A stretch of 64,000 bases of DNA. Origin: Bacillus sp. SM2101 (lineage in GTDB: Bacteria > Bacillota > Bacilli > Bacillales > SM2101). Shown piece after piece: positions 27,054-36,913 of this stretch (within the stretch, counting starts at the first letter, position 1; each line of letters starts with the position of its first letter). The notes below the pieces were generated by a model. That model searched no databases, had not been told where the DNA came from, and saw only the letters and a list, made by a program, of their open reading frames with translations. The stretch spans positions 1 through 64,000 of the forward strand of contig NZ_JAEUFG010000007.1 in the NCBI RefSeq assembly GCF_018588585.1, given 5' to 3'. Both the position numbers and the translations under genes were made by a program.

Positions 27054-29510
27054 ATGAAAGTGGTTCGAAAAATAACTAAAAATAGTAAATTTAGTATTTT
27101 ATTAATTGTATGTTTATTTACTGTAGGTGTGTTTTATTTTACCTTATCACCTAGTAAGGAATCATATGCTTCGACTGTAACCCCAGAGAAAATAAATGAT
27201 ACATACGATTACCCAACAAACATCGATATTCCTGAAGATATTGATCCAGAAGGAAAGGCTTTACTGACAAGGACTAAAACTGAAGCAGATGAAGATAAAG
27301 TCGAGAACTGGGAGCTGACATGGAGCGATGAATTTGATGGAGAGGAAATAGATCGCACAAAGTGGACATATGAGATTGGGAATGGTGCTGATTATGGAAA
27401 TCCAGGTTGGGGCAATTCTGAACTGGAATACTATACTGATGAAGCACAAAATTCATATATTGAAGATGGTAATTTAGTTATAAAAGCAGTTAAGGAAGAG
27501 ATCCCACGAGAAGAGGCGGGGCAGGAATTCTTTTATACTTCTGCAAAATTGACGACAAGCGGACTTTTTAGTCAAGCACACGGCCGTATTGAAGTTAGAG
27601 CACTGCTACCAGAAGGAGATGGACTCTGGTCTGCAATATGGACATTAGGTGAAAACTTTAATGAAGTTGGCTGGTTGCCATCTGGTGAAATAGACATTAT
27701 GGAGCTTATAGGAAGAGAGCCAGAAACAATTGCAGGGACTCTTCATGGTCCACTGTCTAGTGGTCTAGGTATTACAAGTGATTATAGTTTACCAGAGGGA
27801 AAGAAATTCACAGACGACTACCATGTCTATTCTTTGGAATGGGATGAGGATGAACTAGAATTTTATGTTGATGATACGTTATATCATATTGTAAATAAAG
27901 ATGAATCAAATTATGAGTATGGTGAAATAGAATGGGTATATGATAACCCTCAATACCTCATACTTAATTTGGCAGTAGGTGGACATTTGGGTGGAGCTGT
28001 AGGTGAGGATAACATATTTCCATCAGAAATGAAAATAGATTATGTAAGAGTTTATGAAGATACAAATCCTGAAACTGTTGAAGAAGAAATGATAGATACG
28101 ATTTATGAAACACCTGGAGTAATAAAAGGAGAAAAGTCTAGTGGAATAGATCAATTTAAGAACGGCAATTTTGATAATGGAACTGATGGTTGGGACACTT
28201 ATGTTGGATTTGCTGGTGACGCAGAGATCGCAACTGAGAATGGTGAGACAAAAATAGCTATTAAAAACGAAGGAGAACAATTCTATAGTATTCAATACTT
28301 TCAAGGATTTTTTGATCTTGTAATTGGTAAAGAATATGTAGTTGAATTTGATGCTAGAAGCACCATCCCTAGACAGTTTCAAGTAGTCGTAGATAACAGG
28401 GCATATGAAAGATACCTTGATGAAACGTTTGAGTTAACTGACTCAACAGAAACCTATAGCTTTAAATTTGTTATGCCAGCAAATGACAGCGTTTCGTTCA
28501 AATATTTAATGGGTCTTTTTAATGAGCCAATAGGTAACGAACATAATATATATATAGATAATGTCGTATTTAAAGAGACAGGTATCGTAAAAGATCTTGA
28601 GAGTAAAAATGATGAATCAACAGATATTTTAATTAATAATGGATCTTTTGATGATTCGTTAGACGCTTGGGAGACATATATACTGTCTGATGAGCTAGGT
28701 GAAATTATAGTTGAAGATGGCCAAGCTAAATTTGCTGTAAAAAATGAAGGAGATATGTTCTTTACGATATCCTTGAATCAAATGAACATCGGCAAAGCAA
28801 AAAAAGGACAAGAATACAGAGTTACATTTGATGCTAACAGTTCATTACCACGAAAGTTCCAGGTTATTGTAGATAATAAAGATTATGTAAGATATTTAGA
28901 TGAAGTAGTTGATTTAACAACAGAAAATAAATCATATGAGTTTATATTTACGATACCAAACGATGATGATATAAATTTAAAATTCTTTGCAGGGTTAATT
29001 GATGGCGAAGAATCGTTAACGAAAGCCCATGATATATTCATTGATAATGTGAAATTCTCTCCTACTAATTTAGTAATGAATGGAACGTTTGAAGATTCAT
29101 TAGAGTCTTGGGAGCCGTTTTTACTTTCTGAGGAATTAGGTGAAATCACTGTTGAAGAAGGTAAAGCAAAAATAATGGTTCAGAATGAGGGAGATATGTT
29201 CTTTACATTATCTTTAAATCAAATGAATGTGGCTACACTAGGAAGAGAGCAAGAATACATCGTCAAGTTTGATGCAAGTAGTACATTACCAAGAAAGCTT
29301 CAGGTTATTGTAGACAATAAAGATTATGTAAGATACTTAGAAGAAGTGATTGATTTAACCGCAGAAGATAAATCATATGAGTTTAAGTTTACGATGCCAT
29401 ACAAGGATGATGTTAATCTAAAATTCTTTGCAGGGCTAATGGATGGTGAGGAACCTTTATACAAGACTCATGAAATCTTCTTAGATAATGTGAGCCTCAC
29501 TAGTAAGTAA
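27054..29510 (+). CDS. Secreted GH16 beta-glucanase with three C-terminal CBM repeats
   Basis: 818 residues. An N-terminal signal sequence or anchor (residues 1-39) is followed by a GH16 domain at about 85-335. The catalytic motif is GEIDIMELIG, with Glu212 as nucleophile, Asp214, and Glu217 as acid/base; this spacing (ExDxxE) is that of laminarinase-type endo-beta-1,3- or 1,3-1,4-glucanases. Three tandem modules of about 145 residues follow (about 367-515, 530-672, 676-818), each starting N-G-x-F-D/E and containing PRKFQVIVDN and IFIDNV, typical of CBM4/9-type carbohydrate binding. Modules 2 and 3 are nearly identical. ATG or the GTG two codons later may be the start, behind AGGGGG. Controlled by a cre site. 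Likely degrades external or envelope beta-glucan. Confidence 0.88.
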   Translation: MKVVRKITKNSKFSILLIVCLFTVGVFYFTLSPSKESYASTVTPEKINDTYDYPTNIDIPEDIDPEGKALLTRTKTEADEDKVENWELTWSDEFDGEEIDRTKWTYEIGNGADYGNPGWGNSELEYYTDEAQNSYIEDGNLVIKAVKEEIPREEAGQEFFYTSAKLTTSGLFSQAHGRIEVRALLPEGDGLWSAIWTLGENFNEVGWLPSGEIDIMELIGREPETIAGTLHGPLSSGLGITSDYSLPEGKKFTDDYHVYSLEWDEDELEFYVDDTLYHIVNKDESNYEYGEIEWVYDNPQYLILNLAVGGHLGGAVGEDNIFPSEMKIDYVRVYEDTNPETVEEEMIDTIYETPGVIKGEKSSGIDQFKNGNFDNGTDGWDTYVGFAGDAEIATENGETKIAIKNEGEQFYSIQYFQGFFDLVIGKEYVVEFDARSTIPRQFQVVVDNRAYERYLDETFELTDSTETYSFKFVMPANDSVSFKYLMGLFNEPIGNEHNIYIDNVVFKETGIVKDLESKNDESTDILINNGSFDDSLDAWETYILSDELGEIIVEDGQAKFAVKNEGDMFFTISLNQMNIGKAKKGQEYRVTFDANSSLPRKFQVIVDNKDYVRYLDEVVDLTTENKSYEFIFTIPNDDDINLKFFAGLIDGEESLTKAHDIFIDNVKFSPTNLVMNGTFEDSLESWEPFLLSEELGEITVEEGKAKIMVQNEGDMFFTLSLNQMNVATLGREQEYIVKFDASSTLPRKLQVIVDNKDYVRYLEEVIDLTAEDKSYEFKFTMPYKDDVNLKFFAGLMDGEEPLYKTHEIFLDNVSLTSK

Positions 29511-29550
29511 TGTGCTCATATTAAATACATGCTAAGGAAAGAAAAACTAT

Positions 29551-29590
29551 ACTGCTCAACGGGTCTGAATAGACGCTTGGGCAGTTTTTA
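29551..29590 (+). terminator. Terminator of the GH16 gene
   Basis: ACTGCTCAACGGGTCT pairs imperfectly with AGACGCTTGGGCAGT, followed by TTTTTATT, 40 bases after the stop. Confidence 0.75.
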
Positions 29591-30391
29591 TTATGATAGA
29601 AGATGATTGAGATATATTCACTTTGAAGTTAAAGCGAGTGGTTGTCCAGAGGGTATCCTGCTGTTTCAAATGAATTGGACGTACAATCTAAGACCAGAGT
29701 GAAACGATAGACTGATGGAGCAATTTAAATATGTGCAAAAAAAATATTCAATGACAATAACAGCAGATACGAAGTCAATTACATCCACATGGAACTTGAG
29801 GTTTGTGTTTGTTCATGGAGTGGTAAACTGCGTAACGAGCTTACAAAAAAGATTTTTCTTAAATCATCCACAGGAGATTTGGACGAGGGTTAAAATTTTA
29901 TGGGCAACAATTGATAAAATCGAAGCTTTGACAAAAGAGTTCTTTTTTCGATTTATGTCAAGTTTATTTAAACAACTTCATTACATAGTGCAAAAGGATG
30001 CTATAAACAAAACAGCAATAATTACAATAGACTGATTTTCATCCTAAAAATTATACACATATGAACTACATATGGCAGGATATTTTCTTCTATATGTTGA
30101 TTAAAAAGACAGCTATTTATTGGGACTAACAGCAACTAAGCTTACGAAAAGAATCTTCAAATAATACGGATTATTCCATGAATAATTTCCTTCCAATTTA
30201 GAACAATATGGGTTCAAGACCCTAATATGGAACTACAACCATCTCCTCATGCAAAACAGAAAATGTTAGATATATAATAATCTCTGAATATGTTTAAGAG
30301 AATATTAACCCTCAGCCACTATCTTTCATGTATTCTTTTAACTCTTTAGTCATTACTTAAAACTACTAATTGAAGGAAGGACAATTTTGAA
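29591..30391. other. Non-coding gap, no convincing gene
   Basis: One frame of 106 codons (29715..30035) has no ribosome site and no recognisable domain. Otherwise AT-rich sequence with no clear repeats. Confidence 0.45.
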
Positions 30392-32116
30392 ATGTCTATA
30401 AAAACAAAATCTTATTATAAGTTCCTAGCGGGTTCTATTTCAGCTGCATTCGTAGCAACCGCAGTCGTCCCGGTTGTTGCCAGCACTGATAGCTTTTCGG
30501 ATGTATCAGCTGAGCATTGGGCTAATAACTACATTACTGAACTAGCAAATGAAGGAATTATCAACGGGTTTACAGACGGAACATTCGGGCCTAATGTTGA
30601 ATTAACTCGTGGTCAAGCTTCGAAATTATTCCAACGCGCACTTAACTTAGAAGTTCCTGAAGATTTAACTTCTTTTAATGATGTAGAAGACTCTACTGAT
30701 CTAGAGCTTAAAAAAGCTGCTGCTGCAGTAAAAGCAGCTGGAATTTTCAAGGGGAGTAACGGTATATTCGGAGCAAACGACACATTAACTCGTGCTCAAA
30801 TGGCTTCAGTTATTGTTCGTGCATTCGGCTTAGAAGTTAATGATGAGATTGAAATTACTTTAACAGACATAGAGAATATTGATGATTCTCACAGAGCCAA
30901 TGTCGCAATTTTATTTCAAAATGGCGTAACAACGGGTAAGGGTGATGGCACTTACGATGGTAACGGAAATGTTCCCCGTGCGAACTTCGCAGCTTTCTTA
31001 TATCGTGCACTTAACCAAGAGGCTGGACTAGTAACTGAAGATGAGGATCCACCAATAGAAGAACCTCAACCTCAATCACAAGTTGTAAGTGTAATTGCAG
31101 ACAACCTTAAAAAGATTGAAATTTTGTTCAATGAGGACATAAATGAAGGTTCTTTAACTACTTCAACTGTAAAAATTTTAGACGAGACTAACAAAGAATT
31201 AAAGGTTATGGATACTACAATTATAAATGGTGATAAGGTAGCCGTCATTCTTGAATCAGGAGAGTTAAAAGCTAGTGAGGATGTGACTGTTGTACTAGAT
31301 CGTATAAAAACGGTTGATAATAATAATATTGAATATGAACAAGTAATAACTGTGAGAGATGTTAACACTCCTGAATTGTTAGATGTAAAAGTACTGAATG
31401 ATAAACAAATTGAACTTTATTTTTCCGAGCCGGTTTCATTCTCACAATCTAGCTATAACACATTATCTGAAATAACGATTGATGATCAAAATGTAACAGC
31501 TAAAGTAACGCCTGACCATGCTACAAACACAGTTACCTTAGAATTATTTGAAAGTTTAAACACAAGAAAATTTGAACTAAACATATCAGGTATTGAAGAT
31601 TTCAATAATAGTAAAATAACACCTCAAACCATTGACATCGAAGTTGAAGATGATGTATCTATTCCAGGAGAGGATGATACCCAGAACCCTGGAGATGAAG
31701 ATAGTGAAGACGAAATAACTGCTTTTGTCGATGAAGTGTTTAGCTTAGTTAACATAGAGCGTGAAGAAGAGGGAGTAGATCCACTCATATTATCTAATGA
31801 GGTGACTGAAGTGGCGCAAATTAAAGCTGAAGATATGCGGGATCAGAATTATTTCGATCATATCTCTCCAACTTATGGAGAACCAGGTGAAATGTTACTA
31901 CACTTCGGTGTTAATTATAATATGTCAGGAGAAAATATTGCTGCGGGTCAAACTACTCCAGAACAAGTTGTTGAAGCGTGGATGAATAGTGAGGGTCATC
32001 GTAAAAACATTTTGCGTCCTGAATTCACTGAAATTGGGATTGGATATATTGAAGGGTCAGAACATAATAATTACTCTACTTATTGGGTACAAATGTTTGT
32101 TTTGCCTGCTAATTAA
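30392..32116 (+). CDS. S-layer-anchored CAP/SCP-domain protein
   Basis: 574 residues. A signal peptide (about 1-28, ending around VVPVVAS) is followed by three S-layer homology domains. The first is FSDVSAEHWANNYITELANE with GFTDGTFGPN, the second contains GIFGANDTLTRAQMASVIVRAF, and the third has DSHRANVAILFQNGV with GDGTYDGNGNVPRANFAAFL. They anchor the protein to pyruvylated wall polysaccharide. Residues about 228-425 form two Ig-like modules, then an acidic linker. The C-terminal CAP domain (about 440-572) has LVNIEREEEGVDPL, YFDHISP, SGENIAAG and NSEGHRKNIL, as in YkwD proteins. CAP function in bacteria is unsettled; roles in envelope or spore biology are proposed. Followed by a strong terminator. 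Confidence 0.88.
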   Translation: MSIKTKSYYKFLAGSISAAFVATAVVPVVASTDSFSDVSAEHWANNYITELANEGIINGFTDGTFGPNVELTRGQASKLFQRALNLEVPEDLTSFNDVEDSTDLELKKAAAAVKAAGIFKGSNGIFGANDTLTRAQMASVIVRAFGLEVNDEIEITLTDIENIDDSHRANVAILFQNGVTTGKGDGTYDGNGNVPRANFAAFLYRALNQEAGLVTEDEDPPIEEPQPQSQVVSVIADNLKKIEILFNEDINEGSLTTSTVKILDETNKELKVMDTTIINGDKVAVILESGELKASEDVTVVLDRIKTVDNNNIEYEQVITVRDVNTPELLDVKVLNDKQIELYFSEPVSFSQSSYNTLSEITIDDQNVTAKVTPDHATNTVTLELFESLNTRKFELNISGIEDFNNSKITPQTIDIEVEDDVSIPGEDDTQNPGDEDSEDEITAFVDEVFSLVNIEREEEGVDPLILSNEVTEVAQIKAEDMRDQNYFDHISPTYGEPGEMLLHFGVNYNMSGENIAAGQTTPEQVVEAWMNSEGHRKNILRPEFTEIGIGYIEGSEHNNYSTYWVQMFVLPAN

Positions 32117-32130
32117 CACTATTTTATAAG

Positions 32131-32175
32131 GGATAGTTGGAGCAAATTTTAATATGCTCATCTATCCTTTTTTTT
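32131..32175 (+). terminator. Terminator of the SLH-CAP gene
   Basis: GGATAGTTGGAGCA pairs with TGCTCATCTATCC, followed by eight T. Confidence 0.88.
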
Positions 32176-32447
32176 GATATCAGAGATCTAATTCAAATTT
32201 AAAAGATTTAGATAATTATAGTACTGTTTTTGTTTTCGAAGTATAAATTTACATAATGTTCTTTGAAAGGATACGTTGCGATTTTCTTTGCATAAATTTT
32301 TACTAGTTTTGTTCTTTTTGTAACTTTTACAGTCATGCTTGGAGAAACACAATTAGAATAATCATTATTTTACTGCTATCATACTTAATTGCTCTTATTC
32401 ATTATTTAATAGATATGGTTAAGAAAAGACCTTGTAAATCATACTAA

Positions 32448-32470
32448 AACATCCTAAGGGTGTTTTTTTG
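32448..32470 (+). terminator. Orphan terminator hairpin
   Basis: AACATCC and GGGTGTT form a 7-bp stem (one G-T pair) with a 3-nt loop and a T7 run. It follows a start-less frame ending LSYLIALIHYLIDMVKKR near 32445, which may be the tail of a lost small membrane-protein gene. The rest of 32176..32872 shows no gene. Confidence 0.55.
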
Positions 32471-32872
32471 TTTTTTTATGCATTAATTAAAAGTTATGGG
32501 TCAATAAATGAATAATTTGATAGTTAATAATACTTTGGATTGGTAAAATAATGAACAAGTGTTATTTGCCTATTGGTATTTTGAAAATTAACTTTCAAGA
32601 TACTAGCTAAGGAAATTTAGTTAAAAAAGTTAAAGTTAGGAAATTTCCATTTGCAGAAATTAACTCTAATTTGGTTGGATATTCATTTAACTAAGGAGGA
32701 CTCTGACCTAATATATATAGTAGGTTTCATGACTGAAGTAATGAAGCTACTAAAGCATATTGAGTAATGTTTTGAGAAGGGCTTTTATTTTTTACTAAAA
32801 GTGATTCTTCAAACTTAAAGAGTTTTTCTTGTGAATCAAATTTTACAAGTTGAATAGGGAAGGAAGGATTAA

Positions 32873-33505
32873 ATGAATAAAGGAACACAGATTTTGTATT
32901 ATGGAGTTGCTCTGTTATTGGTTATTCTATTGCTCTCCGGTTGTAATGGTGGTACAGACAACACATCAAATACCGATCATTCTGTGGTAGACATTAATGA
33001 AGTTGAGTCCAAGTCCACAACAGAAACAGAGGAATCTACTACGGATAATTCTAATGAAGCTTCTTTAGACGTAGACAAACGGAAGGAAGAACAAAATGCT
33101 ATTGGAAGCGAGGAAAATATACCATTATCTAAATACTCTCAAGAAGAAATTGAATACGCTAGAATTTGGTTGCAACTAGGCCCAAATCAAGAGATAGATG
33201 AACTAAATGTTAGACATATTCTAGTTGGAAGCCCACTTAACCCCGATGATGACACTAGCGCTAAGTATCTTGAAGATGTTATTCAGTTAGCTGGGTCTCG
33301 ATTAGTGGATGGTTCAGTTACATATAGTCGTAATTGGGACGGCACGATAAATGTCTACAACGTTCCTTTACGTTGGGATGGTATTTACCCAGCTAGTGAA
33401 AAATTCTACATAGATATTATTAACAACACAAAGTTAGTGTCCGTTGACACAGGTAATGATGAAGAAATTATAAATCTAGTTAAAAAATTAATATTGAGTA
33501 ATTAG
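32873..33505 (+). CDS. Lipoprotein, unknown function
   Basis: 210 residues. GGGAAGGAAGGATTAA precedes the ATG. The signal peptide ends at lipobox LLSGC (Cys at about residue 24). A 60-residue Ser/Thr/Glu-rich linker follows. The folded part (about 85-210) has SQEEIEYARIWLQLG, ELNVRHILVGSPLN, VTYSRNWDGTINVYNVPLRW and ends in a helix NLVKKLIL. Similar lipoproteins with a YARIWLQLG motif occur in Bacillus as I recall, without assigned function. Membrane-anchored on the outside. Single gene. Confidence 0.7.
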   Translation: MNKGTQILYYGVALLLVILLLSGCNGGTDNTSNTDHSVVDINEVESKSTTETEESTTDNSNEASLDVDKRKEEQNAIGSEENIPLSKYSQEEIEYARIWLQLGPNQEIDELNVRHILVGSPLNPDDDTSAKYLEDVIQLAGSRLVDGSVTYSRNWDGTINVYNVPLRWDGIYPASEKFYIDIINNTKLVSVDTGNDEEIINLVKKLILSN

Positions 33506-33672
33506 ATATTCTTTTTACATTATCAGGAGCATATGCAGCAAGAGGGGGTTACAAGCTACGGCTAGATAGCATGGCAGCAGCTGTAAGACAAATATCCTCA
33601 AAACTTATTGAGATACCTTTACTGTTTACGACTATAAAAAATTCTTATATCGATTATAATAGTATTAAATGA
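33502..33672 (+). pseudogene. Coding fragment without start
   Basis: An open frame directly behind the lipoprotein gene reads SGAYAARGGYKLRLDSMAAA, then VRQISSKLIEIPLLF, and ends at a stop at 33670. There is no start codon or ribosome site. The sequence looks protein-like but is not recognised. Confidence 0.3.
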
Positions 33673-33695
33673 AAATAATGAGAGAGGTTTTAACA

Positions 33696-34415
33696 ATGTC
33701 AGTAAATTACCCACAAATAGAAGAAAGTGGACTAACGCAGTACATTCCACCTAAAGAAGAATACAATACATTTGAGAATGACGAGCATTACGAAGAACTG
33801 GGAAGGGAATGGGGCTTATTTGGCAAAACGCCTAAGAAAGATTTCTGGTACAAAGGAAAAGGATATAAGCGTTCTGTCAAAGTAGTCGGCTTTATAGAGT
33901 ACGGTGTAACCGGAACTTTCCACACTTTAATTATTAAATTCGAGGATGGAAATATTTCTTGTATCCACCCTGATTATTTAAAAGAAATGCAAAAATCGAC
34001 CTTTGGAAAAGAAACGGAAGAATCACCGGTCCCAGTTAAAAGCTCACCTAAAAAAGATAAATCGTTAACATCTACTACAAAGCCAAAAAATAAGTCAACA
34101 AATGAAAAAGCGACTAAATCAGAAATCGCTTTACCAGAAGACAAAGTTACTTTTGTGGCAACGGTAAAGGGGTTTGGTACCAAGCCCAATCCTTTTAGCG
34201 ATAATGATGATGAAATTTTACTACTAGATAATGTTAAGATTACAGCAGATAAGCAATTGGAAGTTGGTTTCGCATGGTGCGGATACAGTAAAACATTGAA
34301 GAAATTAGAGTTACAAGAAGGGCAATCATTAGAATTTAGTGCGAAGATCGTAAAGAAAAAACACAAAGAGTTTCCATATAAAATAAATAATCCTTCTAAA
34401 ATTAAGGTTCAATAA
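33696..34415 (+). CDS. Two-domain hypothetical protein with Lys-rich linker
   Basis: About 239 residues, soluble. GAGAGAGGTTTTAACA sets the ATG at 33696. The N-terminal domain (about 30-110) has WGLFGKTPKKDFWYKGKGY and VVGFIEYGVTGTFHTLIIKF. A linker rich in Lys, Ser, Thr and Pro (about 115-155) follows. The C-terminal domain (about 160-239) begins DKVTFVATVKGFG and has EILLLDNVKITADKQLEVGF and SLEFSAKIVKK, a strand pattern that suggests a small beta-barrel (OB-like). The domain KVTFxATV...KxLxLxEGxxLEFxA is reminiscent of nucleic-acid-binding or plasmid-associated proteins, but I cannot name it. Followed by a terminator at 34421. Confidence 0.55.
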   Translation: MSVNYPQIEESGLTQYIPPKEEYNTFENDEHYEELGREWGLFGKTPKKDFWYKGKGYKRSVKVVGFIEYGVTGTFHTLIIKFEDGNISCIHPDYLKEMQKSTFGKETEESPVPVKSSPKKDKSLTSTTKPKNKSTNEKATKSEIALPEDKVTFVATVKGFGTKPNPFSDNDDEILLLDNVKITADKQLEVGFAWCGYSKTLKKLELQEGQSLEFSAKIVKKKHKEFPYKINNPSKIKVQ

Positions 34416-34420
34416 AACAG

Positions 34421-34465
34421 CAGCCCACTCCTAGTGTGAAAATGTTAGGAAGTGGGTTGATTTTT
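34421..34465 (+). terminator. Terminator of the 33696 gene
   Basis: CAGCCCACTCCTAG pairs with TTAGGAAGTGGGTTG (one bulge, G-T pairs), followed by ATTTTTCC. Confidence 0.75.
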
Positions 34466-34658
34466 CCTTTAATGACACCTTCAAAGTTTCCTTATGGATG
34501 TCATGGATAAGATGTTAGTATCTATTATACAAGCAAAAATACGGAGACAGATTAAACAAAGATGAGAAAACACTAATACAGTTTTGTCTATAAGAGTTTT
34601 GATTTATGAAGTAGAGAAGTGCACTTATCACTGGGAGAGGTAAAAGGGGGTATTTTAC

Positions 34659-35234
34659 TTGGATGTTACTAAAATTGTAAAAAGATTAGGGAAAGCAGGT
34701 ATTAAATTTACAAGTGGATTAAATGAAAGTGAAATTACTGACGCTGAATCATTATACAACATTAAATTTCCACCTGACTTAAAATCTTTTCTAATGTATG
34801 CTCTACCAGTTTCAGAGGGATTTGTAAACTGGAGAGATATTAGTGGAAAAAATGTAAAAAGTATTAATGATCGGATAAACTGGCCATTAAAAGGTATTAT
34901 TTTTGATATTGAACATAATCATTTTTGGATAAAAGAGTGGGGCAACATACCCGATTCTTTACAAGGTGCAATTAAGATAGCGACTCTACATTATCATAAG
35001 GCTCCAAAACTTATTCCTGTATATTCTCATAGATATATTTCATCAGAACCTATTGAGAACTGGAATCCAATAATGTCTGTATATCAAACCGATATTATCT
35101 ATTATGGTGAAAATCTATCATCTTATCTACAGAAAGAATTTATATTAAAGAAACCTAAGCATTTAGATTTTAATAATATTAAACCTATACGGTTCTGGAG
35201 CAACATAATAGATAATTGGGATGAGGAATTATAA
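34659..35234 (+). CDS. SMI1/KNR4 family protein
   Basis: 191 residues. TTG start behind AAAGGGGGT. The N-terminal part GLNESEITDAESLYNIKFPP followed by DLKSFLMYALPVSEGFVNW is the SMI1/KNR4 (SUKH) pattern. IIFDIEHNHFWIKEWG, LIPVYSHRYI and NPIMSVYQTDIIYYGENL complete it. The HR-YI...PVxSVYQTDIIYYG block is typical of this subgroup. SUKH proteins are often immunity proteins of polymorphic toxin systems, though this subgroup is also found alone in Bacillus genomes. The next gene, split by a frame change, may be a companion. No toxin gene is seen nearby. Confidence 0.75.
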   Translation: MDVTKIVKRLGKAGIKFTSGLNESEITDAESLYNIKFPPDLKSFLMYALPVSEGFVNWRDISGKNVKSINDRINWPLKGIIFDIEHNHFWIKEWGNIPDSLQGAIKIATLHYHKAPKLIPVYSHRYISSEPIENWNPIMSVYQTDIIYYGENLSSYLQKEFILKKPKHLDFNNIKPIRFWSNIIDNWDEEL

Positions 35235-35510
35235 ACTTATCTGTATACCAGAATATGGAATCAAGAAGTTGAAGTTTATAAGCACATTTCTAATATTAAT
35301 TAGTGATTCTGATATCATTTTTCTAGCCATTTGAAATGAAATATACTAAATCTTGTCAACCAATAGCAAAAAATCCGCCGTGGTTGATTCATTTTAGGAT
35401 TACCTACCCTTAACAAAAAACAGATTATATATTTCAATTGTATTGAACAGATCATAGTAAATACTTTTATCAAATTTTATATTGCAAATTAAAAAAGCAA
35501 GGAGAATGAG

Positions 35511-35854
35511 ATGAAAATAAAGAATATTGAATTTCCTACAGCACTAGAAAAAGTAAAGGATATTGAAGATGATAATATTGATGTTTTTGTTGAGTTAGAA
35601 GATGGGATGACGTACACACTAGTAGTAGCAACTCCAAAAAATCTTTTAAACAAATGGACCAGGAACAAATTAATTATATTCCTGCAAGCCCACCATTTAT
35701 TATTGTTAGAACACTAAATGAAGACATTATCAAAAGTGCACTACAAACCTATGTTAACGAAAATGCATATTGGTTAAAACAATATTTTCTGGCTTCAGAG
35801 TTTGATATGGATGTCATGGATCAGATGTTAGATAACATTAGATATAAAAAATAA
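35511..35854 (+). CDS. Hypothetical protein split by a -1 frame change
   Basis: The first frame starts at 35511 behind AAGGAGAATGAG and reads IEFPTALEKVKDIEDDNIDV, then GMTYTLVVATPKNLLN. The second, in the -1 frame, continues as QMDQEQINYIPASPPFIIV, then NENAYWLKQYFL to a stop at 35854. Joined at the U UUA AAC heptamer (35645..35651), the two give one protein of about 114 residues that looks complete (family with TPKNLL and PPFIIVR motifs, as I remember from Bacillus). Without the shift the product is 68 residues with an unrelated tail. It could be a pseudogene with a 1-base change, a sequencing error, or programmed frameshifting. Function unknown. Confidence 0.6.
35645..35651 (+). promoter_or_regulatory. 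U UUA AAC slippery heptamer at the frame change
   Basis: The zero-frame codons are CTT TTA AAC, so TTTAAAC is in the exact X XXY YYZ register for -1 slippage, and the -1 frame is the one that continues the protein. A 6-bp stem (CAGGAA with TTCCTG, 13-nt loop) starts eight bases downstream. Suggestive only; chance or mutation is possible. Confidence 0.35.
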
Positions 35855-36913
35855 CAGTTTAGATTATTGCTTAGGTTACGGAGAAAATTGGAGAACAAAA
35901 TAATAATTGATAAAGTTAATCTTTAATAGTGAATAAGTTAATAAGTTGCTAAAAGACCTAAACAATAACGTACAAAGATTATCTAGGTGATTCAAATAAT
36001 TGTCGTGAAGTGGAGGATTGATCATACGGTATTTTTTTATATTTTTATCTAGTTTACATAATATATATTATAGGAAGCAATTATAAAAAGATATAAATTG
36101 TCTCATAAACTAAGTAAACTTATGATAGTGAGACAGAAAATGAAATTAATTGTTAGCATTAATAATCCCGTCAGAATTAGAATTATAATTCTAGTTTTAG
36201 GTCTATCCTGTTTATTCTGTATTTGTTCAAGTATTGTTTCGTTATTGTTCTACGAAATAAACAAGCTACACACCACATCATTTCTTCTAAAACTGAACCC
36301 AATCGGTTCAAATTAACAAACACTTATATATTCATTGATTATATATTTTCATACTCTTTCTGGGAAATTTATTTCCTTTGTTGTATGATAAGTGATTTCA
36401 TTTGAACTATTATTTCATTTTCTTCCTTGCTCCAATTAATAGTAATTACGAAAACGGATTACTAATAGCTAAAGTGCTTCTTTGCTGATAATTTAAATCT
36501 TTAATAACCCCTCCCTTCTGTATTATTCTTCATATGTTTTTAGTATCTTGAACTAATATTAATTCCAGTGTTCTTATGTCTCTTTTTCTTAATCTTTGTT
36601 GCTATTTATATAAATAAACAGCATTCCTTCAATGGTCTAAGACCCCGATTATTCATCTTCGTTATAAAACCATAGCTCATTTATATATGGATGGAAAAAA
36701 TTTCATGTTTTTTCTATAAAACTTTTTTAAAGCCCTTTTCGTTTAATTAACTGTGATCAACAATTTCATGAATAGATTAATAGATCGTCAAAAAGGTCCA
36801 GTCATTTTTCCCATCAATGTAATTGGTAAGTCTATGGCTTGAATTTTGACCAATCATCCTCAGTGTCATAGCAATTTTGTTTATAAAAATAATAATTAAT
36901 AGAGGTGTTTTCC
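35855..36913. other. Non-coding gap, about 1 kb
   Basis: AT-rich. A 72-codon frame at 36098..36316 has one hydrophobic stretch but no ribosome site and odd composition, so it is not called. Nothing else recognised. Confidence 0.5.

Noticed and set aside
29715-30035. 106-codon frame after the GH16 gene
   Set aside because: No ribosome site and no recognisable domain. A faint resemblance to transposase C-termini was too weak to call.
36098-36316. 72-codon frame with one hydrophobic stretch
   Set aside because: No ribosome site and overlapping alternative frames of equal quality.
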